The translations under genes were made by a program, and so were the position numbers. Of a stretch of 41,005 nucleotides of DNA, positions 9,529 to 18,670 are shown piece after piece; position 1 is the stretch's first letter; each line of letters opens with the position of its first letter. The stretch lies in assembly GCA_016712275.1 (NCBI GenBank), contig JADJRI010000062.1, positions 1 through 41,005 of the forward strand, written 5' to 3'. The notes under the pieces were generated by a model. That model saw only the letters and a list, made by a program, of their open reading frames with translations, had not been told where the DNA came from and ran no database searches. Source of the DNA: Planctomycetota bacterium (GTDB lineage Bacteria > Planctomycetota > Phycisphaerae > UBA1845 > UTPLA1).

Positions 9529-10212
9529 ATGGAATCATTCGTGAGACCGGTGCATCGATATAATTCGTCTGTTTTTCTCGTAGTTTCCCTCATCGTGGGT
9601 GCAGCATTATTTGCTTTGTCCTGCATCGGCGAGCGAGTTGCTTCGCAAACAAGTGTGGATAAATCCACTATCGGCAGCAACAAATTGGGTGAGCCCGCTG
9701 AGTTGAATGATCTTCTTTCGGCGGGACTGGTTGGGAGCAAACATGATTTCACCCAGTCCGGCGACGGTTCGCGCGATCTCTGCACCGGATGCCACACCCC
9801 GCACTTGCCCGCCATCAAGGGTAGTGCCGAAGAATTCGGTCGAATTCGCCCCTATCAGGCGATTGGCGTTGAGTTGGATTCCGCATCACTTTTGTGCCTG
9901 AGTTGCCACGACGGCGTGACGGCCAGCGACGTGTTCACCTCAGCCCATTCTACTCAGTTTGCCCGTCAGTTTGGTTCTTCGCAACTCGGTGGTGGCACGC
10001 TATCCGGTCACCCAATCGGCATTAAGTACCCGGTTTCGGATCCGACTTACCGTTCGATGAATGCCGTCACGACCGATGGACGAGTTTTGTTGCCCGATGG
10101 ACGCGTCCAGTGTATCTCCTGCCACGACCCACACAATACAGGTCGACACCCCGGCATGCTGGTTCGTTCAAATTCCGGCAGCAAGCTCTGTCTGGCTTGT
10201 CATCGGTTGTGA
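9529..10212 (+). CDS. tetraheme c-type cytochrome with N-terminal membrane or signal segment
   Basis: This is a protein of about 227 residues with a hydrophobic N-terminal segment and four CXXCH motifs: CTGCH, CLSCH, CISCH and CLACH. The first and third are followed by TPH and DPH, as in paired-CXXCH cytochromes. It stops two residues after the last heme motif. The start at 9529 is chosen for the signal-like segment right behind it. Upstream in-frame ATGs at 9499 and 9457 are possible, and none has a clear ribosome binding site. It is divergent from the barrel operon (195-bp gap) and lies 48 bases ahead of the NHL/8-heme gene on the same strand, so the two are probably co-transcribed. It is a likely small periplasmic electron carrier; its partner cannot be told from sequence. 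Confidence 0.88.
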   Translation: MESFVRPVHRYNSSVFLVVSLIVGAALFALSCIGERVASQTSVDKSTIGSNKLGEPAELNDLLSAGLVGSKHDFTQSGDGSRDLCTGCHTPHLPAIKGSAEEFGRIRPYQAIGVELDSASLLCLSCHDGVTASDVFTSAHSTQFARQFGSSQLGGGTLSGHPIGIKYPVSDPTYRSMNAVTTDGRVLLPDGRVQCISCHDPHNTGRHPGMLVRSNSGSKLCLACHRL

Positions 10213-10260
10213 CATTTCGGCCAAAGGGCCATTAGATACATGAATTTTTCCAAGGCTGAC

Positions 10261-12247
10261 ATGAGTGACAAGCAACGCAATGGTCGCGCGATGATGGCAT
10301 TGGCGATCTTGTGTTCATTGATACTCGTCATGGCCGAGATGAGCTGCCAGCAGCCCGTTGGCGCAACGCGCCAGCCGTCGACGACACCGATCCCTTCCAG
10401 CCCATTTGTTGTTGCGTTGGGAAATGTGCGTGGCAGCAAAGGCCCCTCGAAAACGGAAACCCGAATTGCGGAATTCCTGTTTGGTACCGAGCCGGAATCG
10501 CCGCTTGGGTTGTTAAAGCCCACTTCAGTCGTTATCGACGGCCGCGCGCTGTTGATTAGCGATCCATCCCAGTCGGCGGTTTTCAGTTTTGACAGCCTTA
10601 CCGGCAATATGAAATCGCTTTCTTCGTTCGCGAAATTCAAACGCCCCAATGCGATTGCGTCCAGCGGCGATGGAAGCTGGCTCATTTGCGATGTCGGGTT
10701 GGAGGCGGTGATTCAGATCAATCAAAGGGGAGAAGAATACCGGCGCTTCGCGCTTCCGGAAGTTACATTTCGGCCCGCTGATGTGATTCGGTTTGACAAT
10801 GAAATCTGGGTAACGAATACGCCTCTTCATCGCATTGAAGTGTTTGACATGAAGACCGGGGCTCAGAAGTCGCGGCTCAGCGCCCGGCCAGTTTGGCTTT
10901 CCATTGGGCATGGCACTTGGATCGGGCAACCGCGTGTACGTTGCGGATTCGCTGAACCATCGCGTTCAAGTTCTCGACAAGAGCGGGCAGCCCATCGGCA
11001 TGATTGGGAAGCCCGGTGATCGCGTCGGGAGCTTTGGACGGCCGAAAGATGTTGCGGTGGGTCCGGATGGAACAATATTTGTTGTGGACAGCGCATCGCA
11101 GCGTGTTCACGTGTTCAATCGCGCCGGTAAACCGATCACTGCGTTCGGGGAACCTCGGGGCGGGATGAATGAACTGTGCATTCCTTCGGACATTGAAATC
11201 AGCACCACCTACACTGGCGATATGAGCAAATTACCCGATGGATTCTTGCCCGATTATTTTGTCCTCGTTGCGGAGCAGCTGCGGGCGCCCGGGATTCGTG
11301 TCTTCGCTTGGCGCAGTCCGCGCGAAGTCGAGCGTCCCACGTTTCCGCCGCGAGCGGGCACAGGCGAAAGTAGTAGGGTAGCATCGGTTCCAAATCCACA
11401 TTGGTCGCCGAATCACTGCACCGCCTGCCATGATATGGCCGCCGATGAAACAGCCTCTGTAGACCGCAACGAGGTCGATCAGAAGTGTCTTTCCTGCCAT
11501 GACGGCGAAAAGGCCCATGCCGAGGCGCATCCGATCGGCCGATTGGGACATACCGCTTTCGCCGCCGTGCCGACCGGCTGGCCGTTGAATCGAGAACGAT
11601 TGAGCTGCATTACATGTCACGACATTCGCCGACATTGCGATGCCGAGGCCGTCAAACCAGCGCGGAATTCGGCGATGCTGCGCGGGCCCGAAATTGAACG
11701 CCGGCTGGATTTTTGCACAAACTGCCACACGCCTTCAGAGAAATGGCGCATCAATCCGCACCGCCAGTTGTCGGACGATGGCACGATGCGATCGGATACA
11801 TGCGGGTTCTGCCATTCCCGTGCCATGGAGCGTGAACCGAATGGCGAACGAAGAAATGATCCATCATTGCGCGCATCGGGTTCGGGGGTTTGCCTTGGAT
11901 GTCACGCGCCGCACTGGGATTATTTTCCTGAAGGGCATGTCGACCGCCCGGTCACCAAAGAGATTCGGCGCAGGCTCATCGCCCGCGAATTTGGCTTCAT
12001 GTTGGCCGAAGGACAATTGTCGGATATTTCCGCGTTTGAAGCGGCCGTCAGCGACGCAAACCACAAGCCGGCATTTCCACCGCTCAATGACAACAATGTG
12101 ACCTGTTATTCCTGCCACAATCCGCATGAACGGGGTTTGTTCCCGGCCGATTCACACCTGGGGCGATATGCGAGGGCTGAAGAGGATTCAAAGCTGCAAC
12201 TGCGAATGGACCGACTGGATCTTTGCCAGGCGTGTCACTCCAAATAA
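10261..12247 (+). CDS. NHL beta-propeller fused to octaheme c-type cytochrome (one frameshift)
   Basis: It is read in frame 1 to about 10865 and then in frame 2; one extra base near 10855-10872 joins two halves of the same NHL domain (...FDMKTGAQKSR then GSAPGQFGFPLGMAL). A hydrophobic leader is followed by an NHL propeller over roughly the first 350 residues. After it come eight heme motifs: CTACH, CLSCH, CITCH, CTNCH, CGFCH, CLGCH, CYSCH and CQACH. The start at 10261 (AAGG eight bases upstream) is preferred over the ATG at 10240. The protein ends right after the last heme. Fusion of an NHL scaffold to hemes mirrors the separate NHL and cytochrome genes at 4510-7214, which suggests a common assembly. 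It is probably exported and extracytoplasmic. The substrate or acceptor is unknown. Confidence 0.85.
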
Positions 12248-12270
12248 TCGACGTGCGTCTTTATGTGGGA

Positions 12271-13569
12271 TTAGGGCGAAAAATCGCGGTGCATTTGCCC
12301 GACGATGTCGCCCGCGCTCTGAACACTCAGCTCGAAAGCGCCATTGCCGTTGTGGCATCGCAAACACACAAAATCGACGCTGACTGCCGCACGGTTCCGA
12401 TCATCCAGCAGTACGCGGCTGCCTTCGGAATCGAGCATGCCATCCACGCCCACTTGTTCCGTGCGGATCCGGAATATGTGTGTTCGTGTGTCGCCCATCC
12501 TCGCTTCATTTCCCACAATGGCGGCTGATGCCGAAGAGGCGGTTTTGGTCGCATATGGCATATGGCAGCTTTCGCAGGACAGATTCTCAGTATAGTCGCC
12601 CCGCGTAAAGACCTTTCCCTCGTGAAGCGCCATATTGTCAGTCGTGTGGCATGCCGTGCATGCATTGCGAATGCCCTTGTCAGGCGAGTAGACCGTGGAA
12701 GCATGGGGATCGTGGCAGATCGTGCACTTGAATTCCGCGTGGCCGCCGCTGGCCAGGAGTTCGCTGTGCTGCTGGTAGCCGGCGATAAACCGGTCGATAG
12801 CGACGATTCCGCCGTCGATCGAACCCGATGATCGGCTGTGGCACTGGTTGCAGGAACTGGCGCCGGTGGGGTCCACGAAAAGGTTGCGCGCAGCGGTGTT
12901 GGGGATGTGGTTGGATCCAGGGCCGTGACAGGATTCGCATTGCACGCCCGCTTCGGCCCATGTGCCGGCGATGCCCGGCCGGCCGTCCTGGAATTCGGGG
13001 GCGCTAGGGTCCTGCGATTGGGCGCCGGTCACATGGCACTTGAAGCAGGAATGGTCGAACGGTAATGGCTCGGTCGCGGTTGGTTCGAAATCCGCAAAGC
13101 CCGCGTTTGTACCACTGGCGGGAAGCAGTAGATTCCATTGTGTGGGAATGCCGGTCAATCCGGTCGTAAGAATAAACCCGTCGTCATTTACAAAATTCGC
13201 GCCCTTTGAATGGCCGCCGATGACGTATGCGATTTCGTTCCAGTCAAAACCGTCGGGCGGATTCGGAACGCCCGCATTGAGGGCCGATGTCGGAAATGCC
13301 GGGGCGGCGCCGCGAATCGTGCTCAGTGCACTCGTGTGGCCGTGTGATTCGGATCGCGATGCGATATTGGAGTGGCATGCGCTGCATGCGGCAGATCCGA
13401 CGTAAGTAGCACCGTTGTTTGCAGGGTCCGAGGTATTGAAATAAAAGGGCAATCCGGTGGAATTGCCGTCACTGCAGAGAGCGCCGGATACGGTTGCGGC
13501 GGCGACGACGAGCAGCATGGAGTATCGCAGTCGAATCAATGGGCTGCCGGTGATTGGACGTCGTGTCAT
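12271..13569 (-). CDS. octaheme c-type cytochrome, c554-like
   Basis: The 432-residue protein has a hydrophobic leader and eight motifs: CSACH, CFKCH, CESCH, CNQCH, CTICH, CTACH, CESCH and CLRCH. The opening YVGSAACSACHS and the later VQCESCHGPGSNH match the style of cytochrome c554-family proteins, which carry electrons from oxidation reactions in the periplasm. The insert between the first and second hemes is long (about 120 residues) and G/N/P-rich. The start at 13569 is taken for the leader behind it; the upstream ATG at 13620 lacks support. It lies downstream of a paralogous nonaheme gene with a strong hairpin between them (13621-13654), and it meets the NHL/8-heme gene tail-to-tail with a 23-base gap. 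Its role beyond electron transfer is not visible. Confidence 0.88.
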   Translation of the reverse strand: MTRRPITGSPLIRLRYSMLLVVAAATVSGALCSDGNSTGLPFYFNTSDPANNGATYVGSAACSACHSNIASRSESHGHTSALSTIRGAAPAFPTSALNAGVPNPPDGFDWNEIAYVIGGHSKGANFVNDDGFILTTGLTGIPTQWNLLLPASGTNAGFADFEPTATEPLPFDHSCFKCHVTGAQSQDPSAPEFQDGRPGIAGTWAEAGVQCESCHGPGSNHIPNTAARNLFVDPTGASSCNQCHSRSSGSIDGGIVAIDRFIAGYQQHSELLASGGHAEFKCTICHDPHASTVYSPDKGIRNACTACHTTDNMALHEGKVFTRGDYTENLSCESCHMPYATKTASSASAAIVGNEARMGDTRTHIFRIRTEQVGVDGMLDSEGSRVLLDDRNRAAVSVDFVCLRCHNGNGAFELSVQSAGDIVGQMHRDFSP

Positions 13570-13620
13570 GTCAGTTCCGGATTCTATCGGTGCAATTCTT
13601 GCGCCGTTCTCCAAAGACAA

Positions 13621-13654
13621 CGAGCGGCACGGGTTGAGTTTCCCGTGCCGCTCG
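13621..13654 (-). terminator. perfect 13-bp hairpin between two cytochrome genes
   Basis: The repeat CGAGCGGCACGGG / CCCGTGCCGCTCG forms a perfect 13-bp, very GC-rich stem around an 8-nt loop. It lies just past the stop of the nonaheme gene and before the start of the octaheme gene, both on the minus strand. Only a weak T-rich stretch follows (TTGTCTTT). It may be an intrinsic terminator, or an intercistronic structure setting unequal levels of the two cytochromes. Confidence 0.6.
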
Positions 13655-13708
13655 TATGTTAGCTCAATCGAGGTTCATTGTGCGAGGCCGTATCAGCCAA
13701 TCGCGTGA

Positions 13709-15112
13709 TTACAGTCCTTCGTCGTCAAGGAGTGATTCACACTCATCCATAATGCTCCGGATGTAATCCGGATTGTGTACGCCAAGACTTCCATCGGAGA
13801 GCACATAATTGTAGAGGAATCGAATCTTCTTGATATTGTCCGATAGCGCGGCTTGTCCCATGGCATCCGGTCCGCCCTCTGAGGAGTATCCCCACGTGGA
13901 GATATCGCCAAGCCTCATGGCGATGGCGGCCAAATCACCCTCGATTTCCGCCTGGAGGGTCGTCAAGGCAACCGTCGCCTGACCTGCATTCGGATGGCAG
14001 CCGGAGGTTGCACATCCGCCGGTATTCACAGCGAAGGTGTGGCCGGAGATGGCCGGCGCTCGTTCATCCATAAAGTCCTGCCGGTAAAGGTGACACGTCG
14101 AGCATTGCTCGGGGGCCAGTGAGTGGACCGAGATTCGGCTCGGTACGAGCGGATCGGTCGGCACGTCTGTCTCTGGCATGGGCATTTCGCCCGCATAAAC
14201 ATTGGACTGAACGCTGTGGTGCGGTCCGCGACTGGTGTCTGTCCATGTGCGGCCCCGCGAGTGGTGGCACTGTCCACAGAGATTGAAACGGGCGGAGTCG
14301 GTCGCCGCGCTGATTGTGTTGGTTGGGGTCGGGTTGGCGATCTGCGGGAACCGAAGCTGGTAGTCGCGGCCTTCTTCCGGCGTGGCTGCATTGCCTGTTT
14401 GGGCGTGCGGGTTATGGCAGACGGCGCAGGTGATGCCGTTCATGTCCTCGCGGGCAACGCCTTCGAGGAAGTTGTCTTCTACTGTTTCTGTATTCAGAAT
14501 CGCCAGGTAGAAGAAATCGCCGGAGTGGCATCGGCCGCAACTGTTGGGTTGCGTCCCAGCGGTGAAAGCATCGGCCACATGTTCCGTCACCATGGCGTGG
14601 CCCGAAGTCTCCCAGTCGTCGAAATTCGGGTGATGTGAGCCTGTGTGGCAAGCACCGCACACGCTTGAGGCAATGTTCTTGGGTGGACGCAGGCTTTCAT
14701 CCTGCACATTTTCAACGTGATCCTTGCCCGGACCGTGGCATGATTCGCATCCGACGCCGGCCAGTGCGTTGGTTGTGGCCCGATCCACAAAGCCGCCCGC
14801 TTCGCCGAATCCGACGGTGTGACAGCCGATGCAATCCGCGTTTTTGTCCTGGCCGATGGCTTCAAGCGTTTCTAAGGCCGTGGCATGCAGCGTGTTTGAC
14901 CATGTTGCATGAACGCTGCTATGGCATTGCGAACACCGCTCCGAGCCGATGTACTTTCCGGTCAATCCTGTATCGCCGTTGGTGTTTGAGTTGTTGTTAT
15001 TGTCGGCGGGCGGGCATTCCGTTCCGGACATGCCGAGTCCGGCACAAAGAATAAAAATGCCGGCGAGCAAAGGACGTCGAAAAAGACGAGCACGATTTGC
15101 ATTGGCTTGCAT
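13709..15112 (-). CDS. nonaheme c-type cytochrome, c554 family
   Basis: The 467-residue protein has eight CXXCH motifs (CSQCH, CIGCH, CESCH, CGACH, CGRCH, CAVCH, CGQCH, CSTCH) and one CX4CH (CATSGCH). The start at 15112 is well supported: GGAGG lies nine bases upstream and a hydrophobic leader follows. After the leader comes an N/S/T/D-rich linker (NNNNSNTNGDTG) of the kind common in Phycisphaerae exported proteins. YIGSERCSQCH, C-x2-CHTVGF and VGCESCHGPG resemble cytochrome c554 domains. The C-terminal 110 residues are heme-free and helical, and probably bind a partner. It is the upstream member of a paralogous pair with the octaheme gene at 12271. A wide divergent region (15113-15635) with two palindromes lies upstream. 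Confidence 0.9.
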   Translation of the reverse strand: MQANANRARLFRRPLLAGIFILCAGLGMSGTECPPADNNNNSNTNGDTGLTGKYIGSERCSQCHSSVHATWSNTLHATALETLEAIGQDKNADCIGCHTVGFGEAGGFVDRATTNALAGVGCESCHGPGKDHVENVQDESLRPPKNIASSVCGACHTGSHHPNFDDWETSGHAMVTEHVADAFTAGTQPNSCGRCHSGDFFYLAILNTETVEDNFLEGVAREDMNGITCAVCHNPHAQTGNAATPEEGRDYQLRFPQIANPTPTNTISAATDSARFNLCGQCHHSRGRTWTDTSRGPHHSVQSNVYAGEMPMPETDVPTDPLVPSRISVHSLAPEQCSTCHLYRQDFMDERAPAISGHTFAVNTGGCATSGCHPNAGQATVALTTLQAEIEGDLAAIAMRLGDISTWGYSSEGGPDAMGQAALSDNIKKIRFLYNYVLSDGSLGVHNPDYIRSIMDECESLLDDEGL

Positions 15113-15635
15113 GACATACCTCCAGGCAAGGCGACGTGATGGATCCACAATTTCAGATAACGGCTCCACCCTGAAAACAAGAGAATGATGGATTCAAGAT
15201 GCACCGTCTCGAAATACGTTTCTGCAATTTGACTCAGCGAACCCGGCCCTAAAGACCTAGCCGATTCCGCAACCGGTTGAAATTACGGCAATTGCCGTGC
15301 CAGGAATCCGTTTTCTGATAAATCAGCCTTGTTTTGTTCGCGTTGCGGCTGTTGCGTTATGGTTCAGTTTCAACGGGCATTCTGCCAATCGACATGAAGA
15401 TTTTCAAGTCAAATGCATGGGTTTTTCTGAGGATTACTCCGCAGTCTGTGCGTCTGAATCAACAGATTCTGCCGGTACATCCAAGATCTGCCCATGCAGC
15501 CACTTGCAATTCGGGAATCTCTCGGCAGGATGATGCAAACTTAATGGCACGGCGGGTGCATGCTATTTAATGCGTGGTGTGGACGCGTCCGCAACAAAGT
15601 TAGAACACCCTAATGTGAAATACTACGTTTTGAGG
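15113..15635. other. 523-bp divergent intergenic region
   Basis: This is the longest upstream region in the cytochrome cluster, between the divergent nonaheme and cytochrome b/c genes. Two short overlapping frames (15297-15570) have no recognisable domain, and I do not call them. The region holds two adjacent palindromes (15270-15279 and 15285-15298) and probably promoters in both directions. No clear -35/-10 pair or riboswitch was identified. Confidence 0.5.
15270..15298. promoter_or_regulatory. two adjacent perfect palindromes, candidate operator
   Basis: CAACCGGTTG (15270-15279) and ACGGCAATTGCCGT (15285-15298) are both perfect inverted repeats, separated by five bases. They sit between two divergent cytochrome operons, where a shared regulator would be expected to bind. 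No regulator gene lies nearby, so the binding protein is unknown. Confidence 0.35.
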
Positions 15636-17519
15636 ATGACTTTGCGAAACCGGACCGCATTACTCCTTGTTTTTGCAGTTTCGTTCATTTCGGTGAGCGG
15701 TATCACGAGTCAGTCGCTCTTGGCCGATGATCCGGATAATTGCTTGATGTGCCACCAGTTCCGTGGACTCAGCCGATTTGATGAAGAGACGTCCCGAGTT
15801 CGACTTTTTTTCACAAACCCCGATTACATCGAGCACCGCCTGGGACCCCATGCACGGCTCGCTTGCACCGATTGCCATGAGCGAAGCGAAGTGGGGTCTA
15901 TTCCCCATGCACCGGCCTCGCCGGTTGATTGCACGCGGCAATGTCATCTCGCAGATCCCACCGGACTGGCCCGTGAGTTTAGTCACAACAACATCCCGCC
16001 CATGCTTGAACGCAGCGCCCATTCGCCCGAGATTTTGTCAAAAGTAAACAACACCGGGGGGCCGTTGCTCAACGCGGGACAGGCCCAATGTCTTTACTGC
16101 CACGACGAGCCGCTCTTTCGCGATCCGACCGGCGTGTTTCCAAGGTTTAGCGAAGTGAGTTCGCACATCTTTGATCGATGTGACGTCTGCCACGTCGAAA
16201 AAGTGCCGGCCGATATCGAGTACTACACGCGCCACATTGCCTCTCGCTTTCAGCCCGCACGGAGCACGCTTGAGACCGCGCAAGTCTGCGCCGTTTGCCA
16301 TGCTGACCCGTTGGTGATGCAAGAGCATGAACTGACCAACACCATCGCAAGCTACGTTCGCAGCTTTCACGGAAAGGCCGCGCTGCTCGGCGATCAAACG
16401 ACCGCCAGTTGCATTTCCTGCCATGTCGCCGCCGGCGAAAACGCCCACCTGATGATCGGCCAGAAAGATGCGCGATCGAGTGTGAATGTTGCCAATCGGG
16501 CCGACTCCTGCCAGAGCACGTCGTGTCATCCGGGCGCGGCCAAGACGATCGGCGAGAATGCCGTGCATCTTGATATCCCTACGGCGCAGGGCAGCGCGGA
16601 ATATATTCTGGCAGCCATTTTCATTGTGCTGACGATTTTCACTTTCGGCCCCTCGGCCATGCTGGTGCTGCTCGATTTGCTTCAGGCGGTGGTGGGGCGG
16701 GAACACCATGCCGACCTTCGGTCACGCGAATTAGCTGAAAACGTGATGCGCCATCCGGAAGGGAAGGAGCGCCTCAAGCGATTCACGCCGCGACATCGTG
16801 TCGCCCATTGGATTCTGAGCATCCTTTTCACATTGCTGGTCTTGACAGGTTTCCCCCTCAAGTTCCCTGAGACGGCCTGGGCTGCGGCATTGATCAATTC
16901 ATTCGGCGGCCTCTCGATTGCCCGAGTCGTGCACCATTGGTCGGGCATTCTGCTGGTGCTGGGTTTCATGCTTCATATCGTCGATATTTTTGTTGTTTTC
17001 CTGAAACGCGCTAACGGCTTAAAGGACGAACATGGCCATGGTCGTTGGTTCAAGGCATGGACTTCGTTGCCTATGTGGATTTCCCCGACCGATTTGCGCA
17101 AGTCGGCGCAGCTCTTTGCTTATCTGCTGTTTCTTAGAAAGGAGCGGCCGTCGTTCGGGCGATTCAGTCCCGCCGAGAAATTCTAATATCTCGGCGTATT
17201 TTGGGGAACGATCCTGCTGGGCATTACCGGCGTTTTGCTGTGGGGTGAGCAACTGAGTTCACAATTTTTGAGCGGCCGCGCCTTTAATCTGGCCACGATC
17301 GCACATACCTATGAGGCATTCCTGGCGCTGATTCATGTCGGCATTCTGCATATTTACAATGTGATTCTGGCTCCCAAGGTCTTTCCGCTTTCGCGTGCAA
17401 CATTGACCGGCGAAACGCCGCTGGCCAAGCTGGCGGAAGAGCACAGCGAAATGGTCGAGGATGTGGCGCGGGAATTGGGAATTCAGGCAACTGGATCTTC
17501 GGAGGCGAGTCATGCCTAA
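15636..17519 (+). CDS. octaheme c / cytochrome b fusion, quinol-oxidoreductase type (in-frame TAA at 17184)
   Basis: The first about 310 residues carry eight heme motifs: CLMCH, CTDCH, CTRQCH (CX3CH), CLYCH, CDVCH, CAVCH, CISCH and CQSTSCH (CX4CH). A membrane part follows, with about four or five helices and paired histidines typical of b-type heme ligation (RHRVAHW; VVHHWSG with LHIVDIF; IAHTYEAF with LIHVGILHIY). The architecture resembles CbcL-like menaquinol:cytochrome c proteins and gamma subunits of formate dehydrogenase or hydrogenase. A TAA at 17184-17186 interrupts the frame just after GRFSPAEKF, but the same frame continues with YLGVFWGTILLGITG and ends at 17519. One substitution (from GAA or CAA) explains this. 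The start is unsure: ATG 15636 gives a clean signal peptide but GAGG sits too close; GTG 15615 or ATG 15570 are alternatives. It overlaps the 3-heme gene by 8 bases. It is likely the inner-membrane entry point of the pathway. Confidence 0.82.
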
Positions 17520-18648
17520 AATCGCCTTCGATAAGATTGGACGATTGCTGCAGACGCTACCGCGGGCAACGTGGAAAGTCATTCGCGCTTCTCTGCCCAG
17601 AGCCTATGCCGTTTCGATGATCCTGATCATCGGCTGGCTTACCTGGCGGTCGGTCAGTTACCTCGTCGTGTCCTTGTTGTATCCCACCGAAGTGCCTGCG
17701 CAGATCGCCGATCTGCCAACGCGGCTTGATCGCGAATCGCTTCGCAAGGAGCGGGAAGCGTGGAAGGCCGTCGATGCCACCGATTCGCCGCGCTCTCCGC
17801 TGGCACATTACCATCGACTCGACACATGGATAGAACCGGACAAGTTCAACGATTGCACCCGTGGCGGCTGCCACGCGCCGCTGCCGCATTCGCGGCGCAA
17901 GGAAGTTCGTGCATTCTTGAACATGCACGCGACGAGCATGCACTGCGGTGTCTGTCACATGGAGACCGATCGCGAACCGCTCGATCTCATCTGGTACGAT
18001 CTGGCCGAGGGCGAGCCGCGCGAAGCGCCGTCGATCATCAAGGCGTACGACGCGCTGACTTCAGAGGCTGCGCTCGCCCGACTTGAAGAGCCGGACGCTG
18101 CGCTTCAGAAGGAATTGGTGACGTTGATTCGCGCCGCCGCTGAGGAAGCGCATTCTCCCCGCGCACTTCGTGAACTGGCCGAGCATCTGGCGGCTGTTCG
18201 GCCAAAGAGTTCTGCGTTCGCCAAGCTGATCGTGGCGGCCCGCGAAACGCTGCCTAAATACTTCCGCGGCGAATATGGCGCCAAGCTGGCGATTCAGGAT
18301 CGCGCCACCGGCAAGCCACTCCTGGGCCATCCCGGAACGGATGCTGACGTGGAGCGCTATTTGCTGAATCGGAGCACGCTGAACGATGACGAACGAAATG
18401 AACTACTCAAGAAAATTCACCCATTAAAGCGAACCAAGCCGCTGACCTGTTCGCAGTGCCACCGCGATGAGAATTCGCTCATCCCGTTTGCGCGGCTCGG
18501 CTATCCGCAGACGCGCGTCGATTCGCTGGTGCATCAGGTTGTCATCAAAATGATCGAGCACATCGACAAGGGGAAGCCATTCCAGATGCCGGGATTTGTG
18601 GGTTCCCGGTCCGGGGAATCGGCAACGTCACAACCCGCGTCACCATGA
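17512..18648 (+). CDS. membrane-anchored triheme cytochrome
   Basis: The 378-residue protein has one N-terminal membrane helix (about residues 28-52) and three heme motifs: CTRGGCH (CX4CH), CGVCH and CSQCH. Between the second and third hemes lies a heme-free helical domain of about 150 residues, rich in A, E, L and R. The start at 17512 has GGAGG close upstream and overlaps the end of the cytochrome b/c gene by 8 bases, a sign of translational coupling. It is probably a subunit of the same membrane complex, passing electrons from the b/c protein to periplasmic cytochromes. I do not recognise a named family. Two conserved-looking lone histidines near the hemes (HYHRLDTW, FLNMHATSMH) may be distal ligands. 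Confidence 0.8.
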   Translation: MPKIAFDKIGRLLQTLPRATWKVIRASLPRAYAVSMILIIGWLTWRSVSYLVVSLLYPTEVPAQIADLPTRLDRESLRKEREAWKAVDATDSPRSPLAHYHRLDTWIEPDKFNDCTRGGCHAPLPHSRRKEVRAFLNMHATSMHCGVCHMETDREPLDLIWYDLAEGEPREAPSIIKAYDALTSEAALARLEEPDAALQKELVTLIRAAAEEAHSPRALRELAEHLAAVRPKSSAFAKLIVAARETLPKYFRGEYGAKLAIQDRATGKPLLGHPGTDADVERYLLNRSTLNDDERNELLKKIHPLKRTKPLTCSQCHRDENSLIPFARLGYPQTRVDSLVHQVVIKMIEHIDKGKPFQMPGFVGSRSGESATSQPASP

Positions 18649-18670
18649 GCTGTTTTGTACAGAGCCGCTT

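Noticed and set aside
15241..15300. GEMM-like riboswitch on the minus strand (TAGGT ... CCGGGTT)
   Set aside because: Only short fragments resemble the consensus; the core GGxAAACC/GAAA stem-loop is absent.
17184..17186. Programmed readthrough or recoding at the in-frame TAA
   Set aside because: TAA is not used for selenocysteine or pyrrolysine, and no downstream stem-loop is evident; a point error or mutation is simpler.
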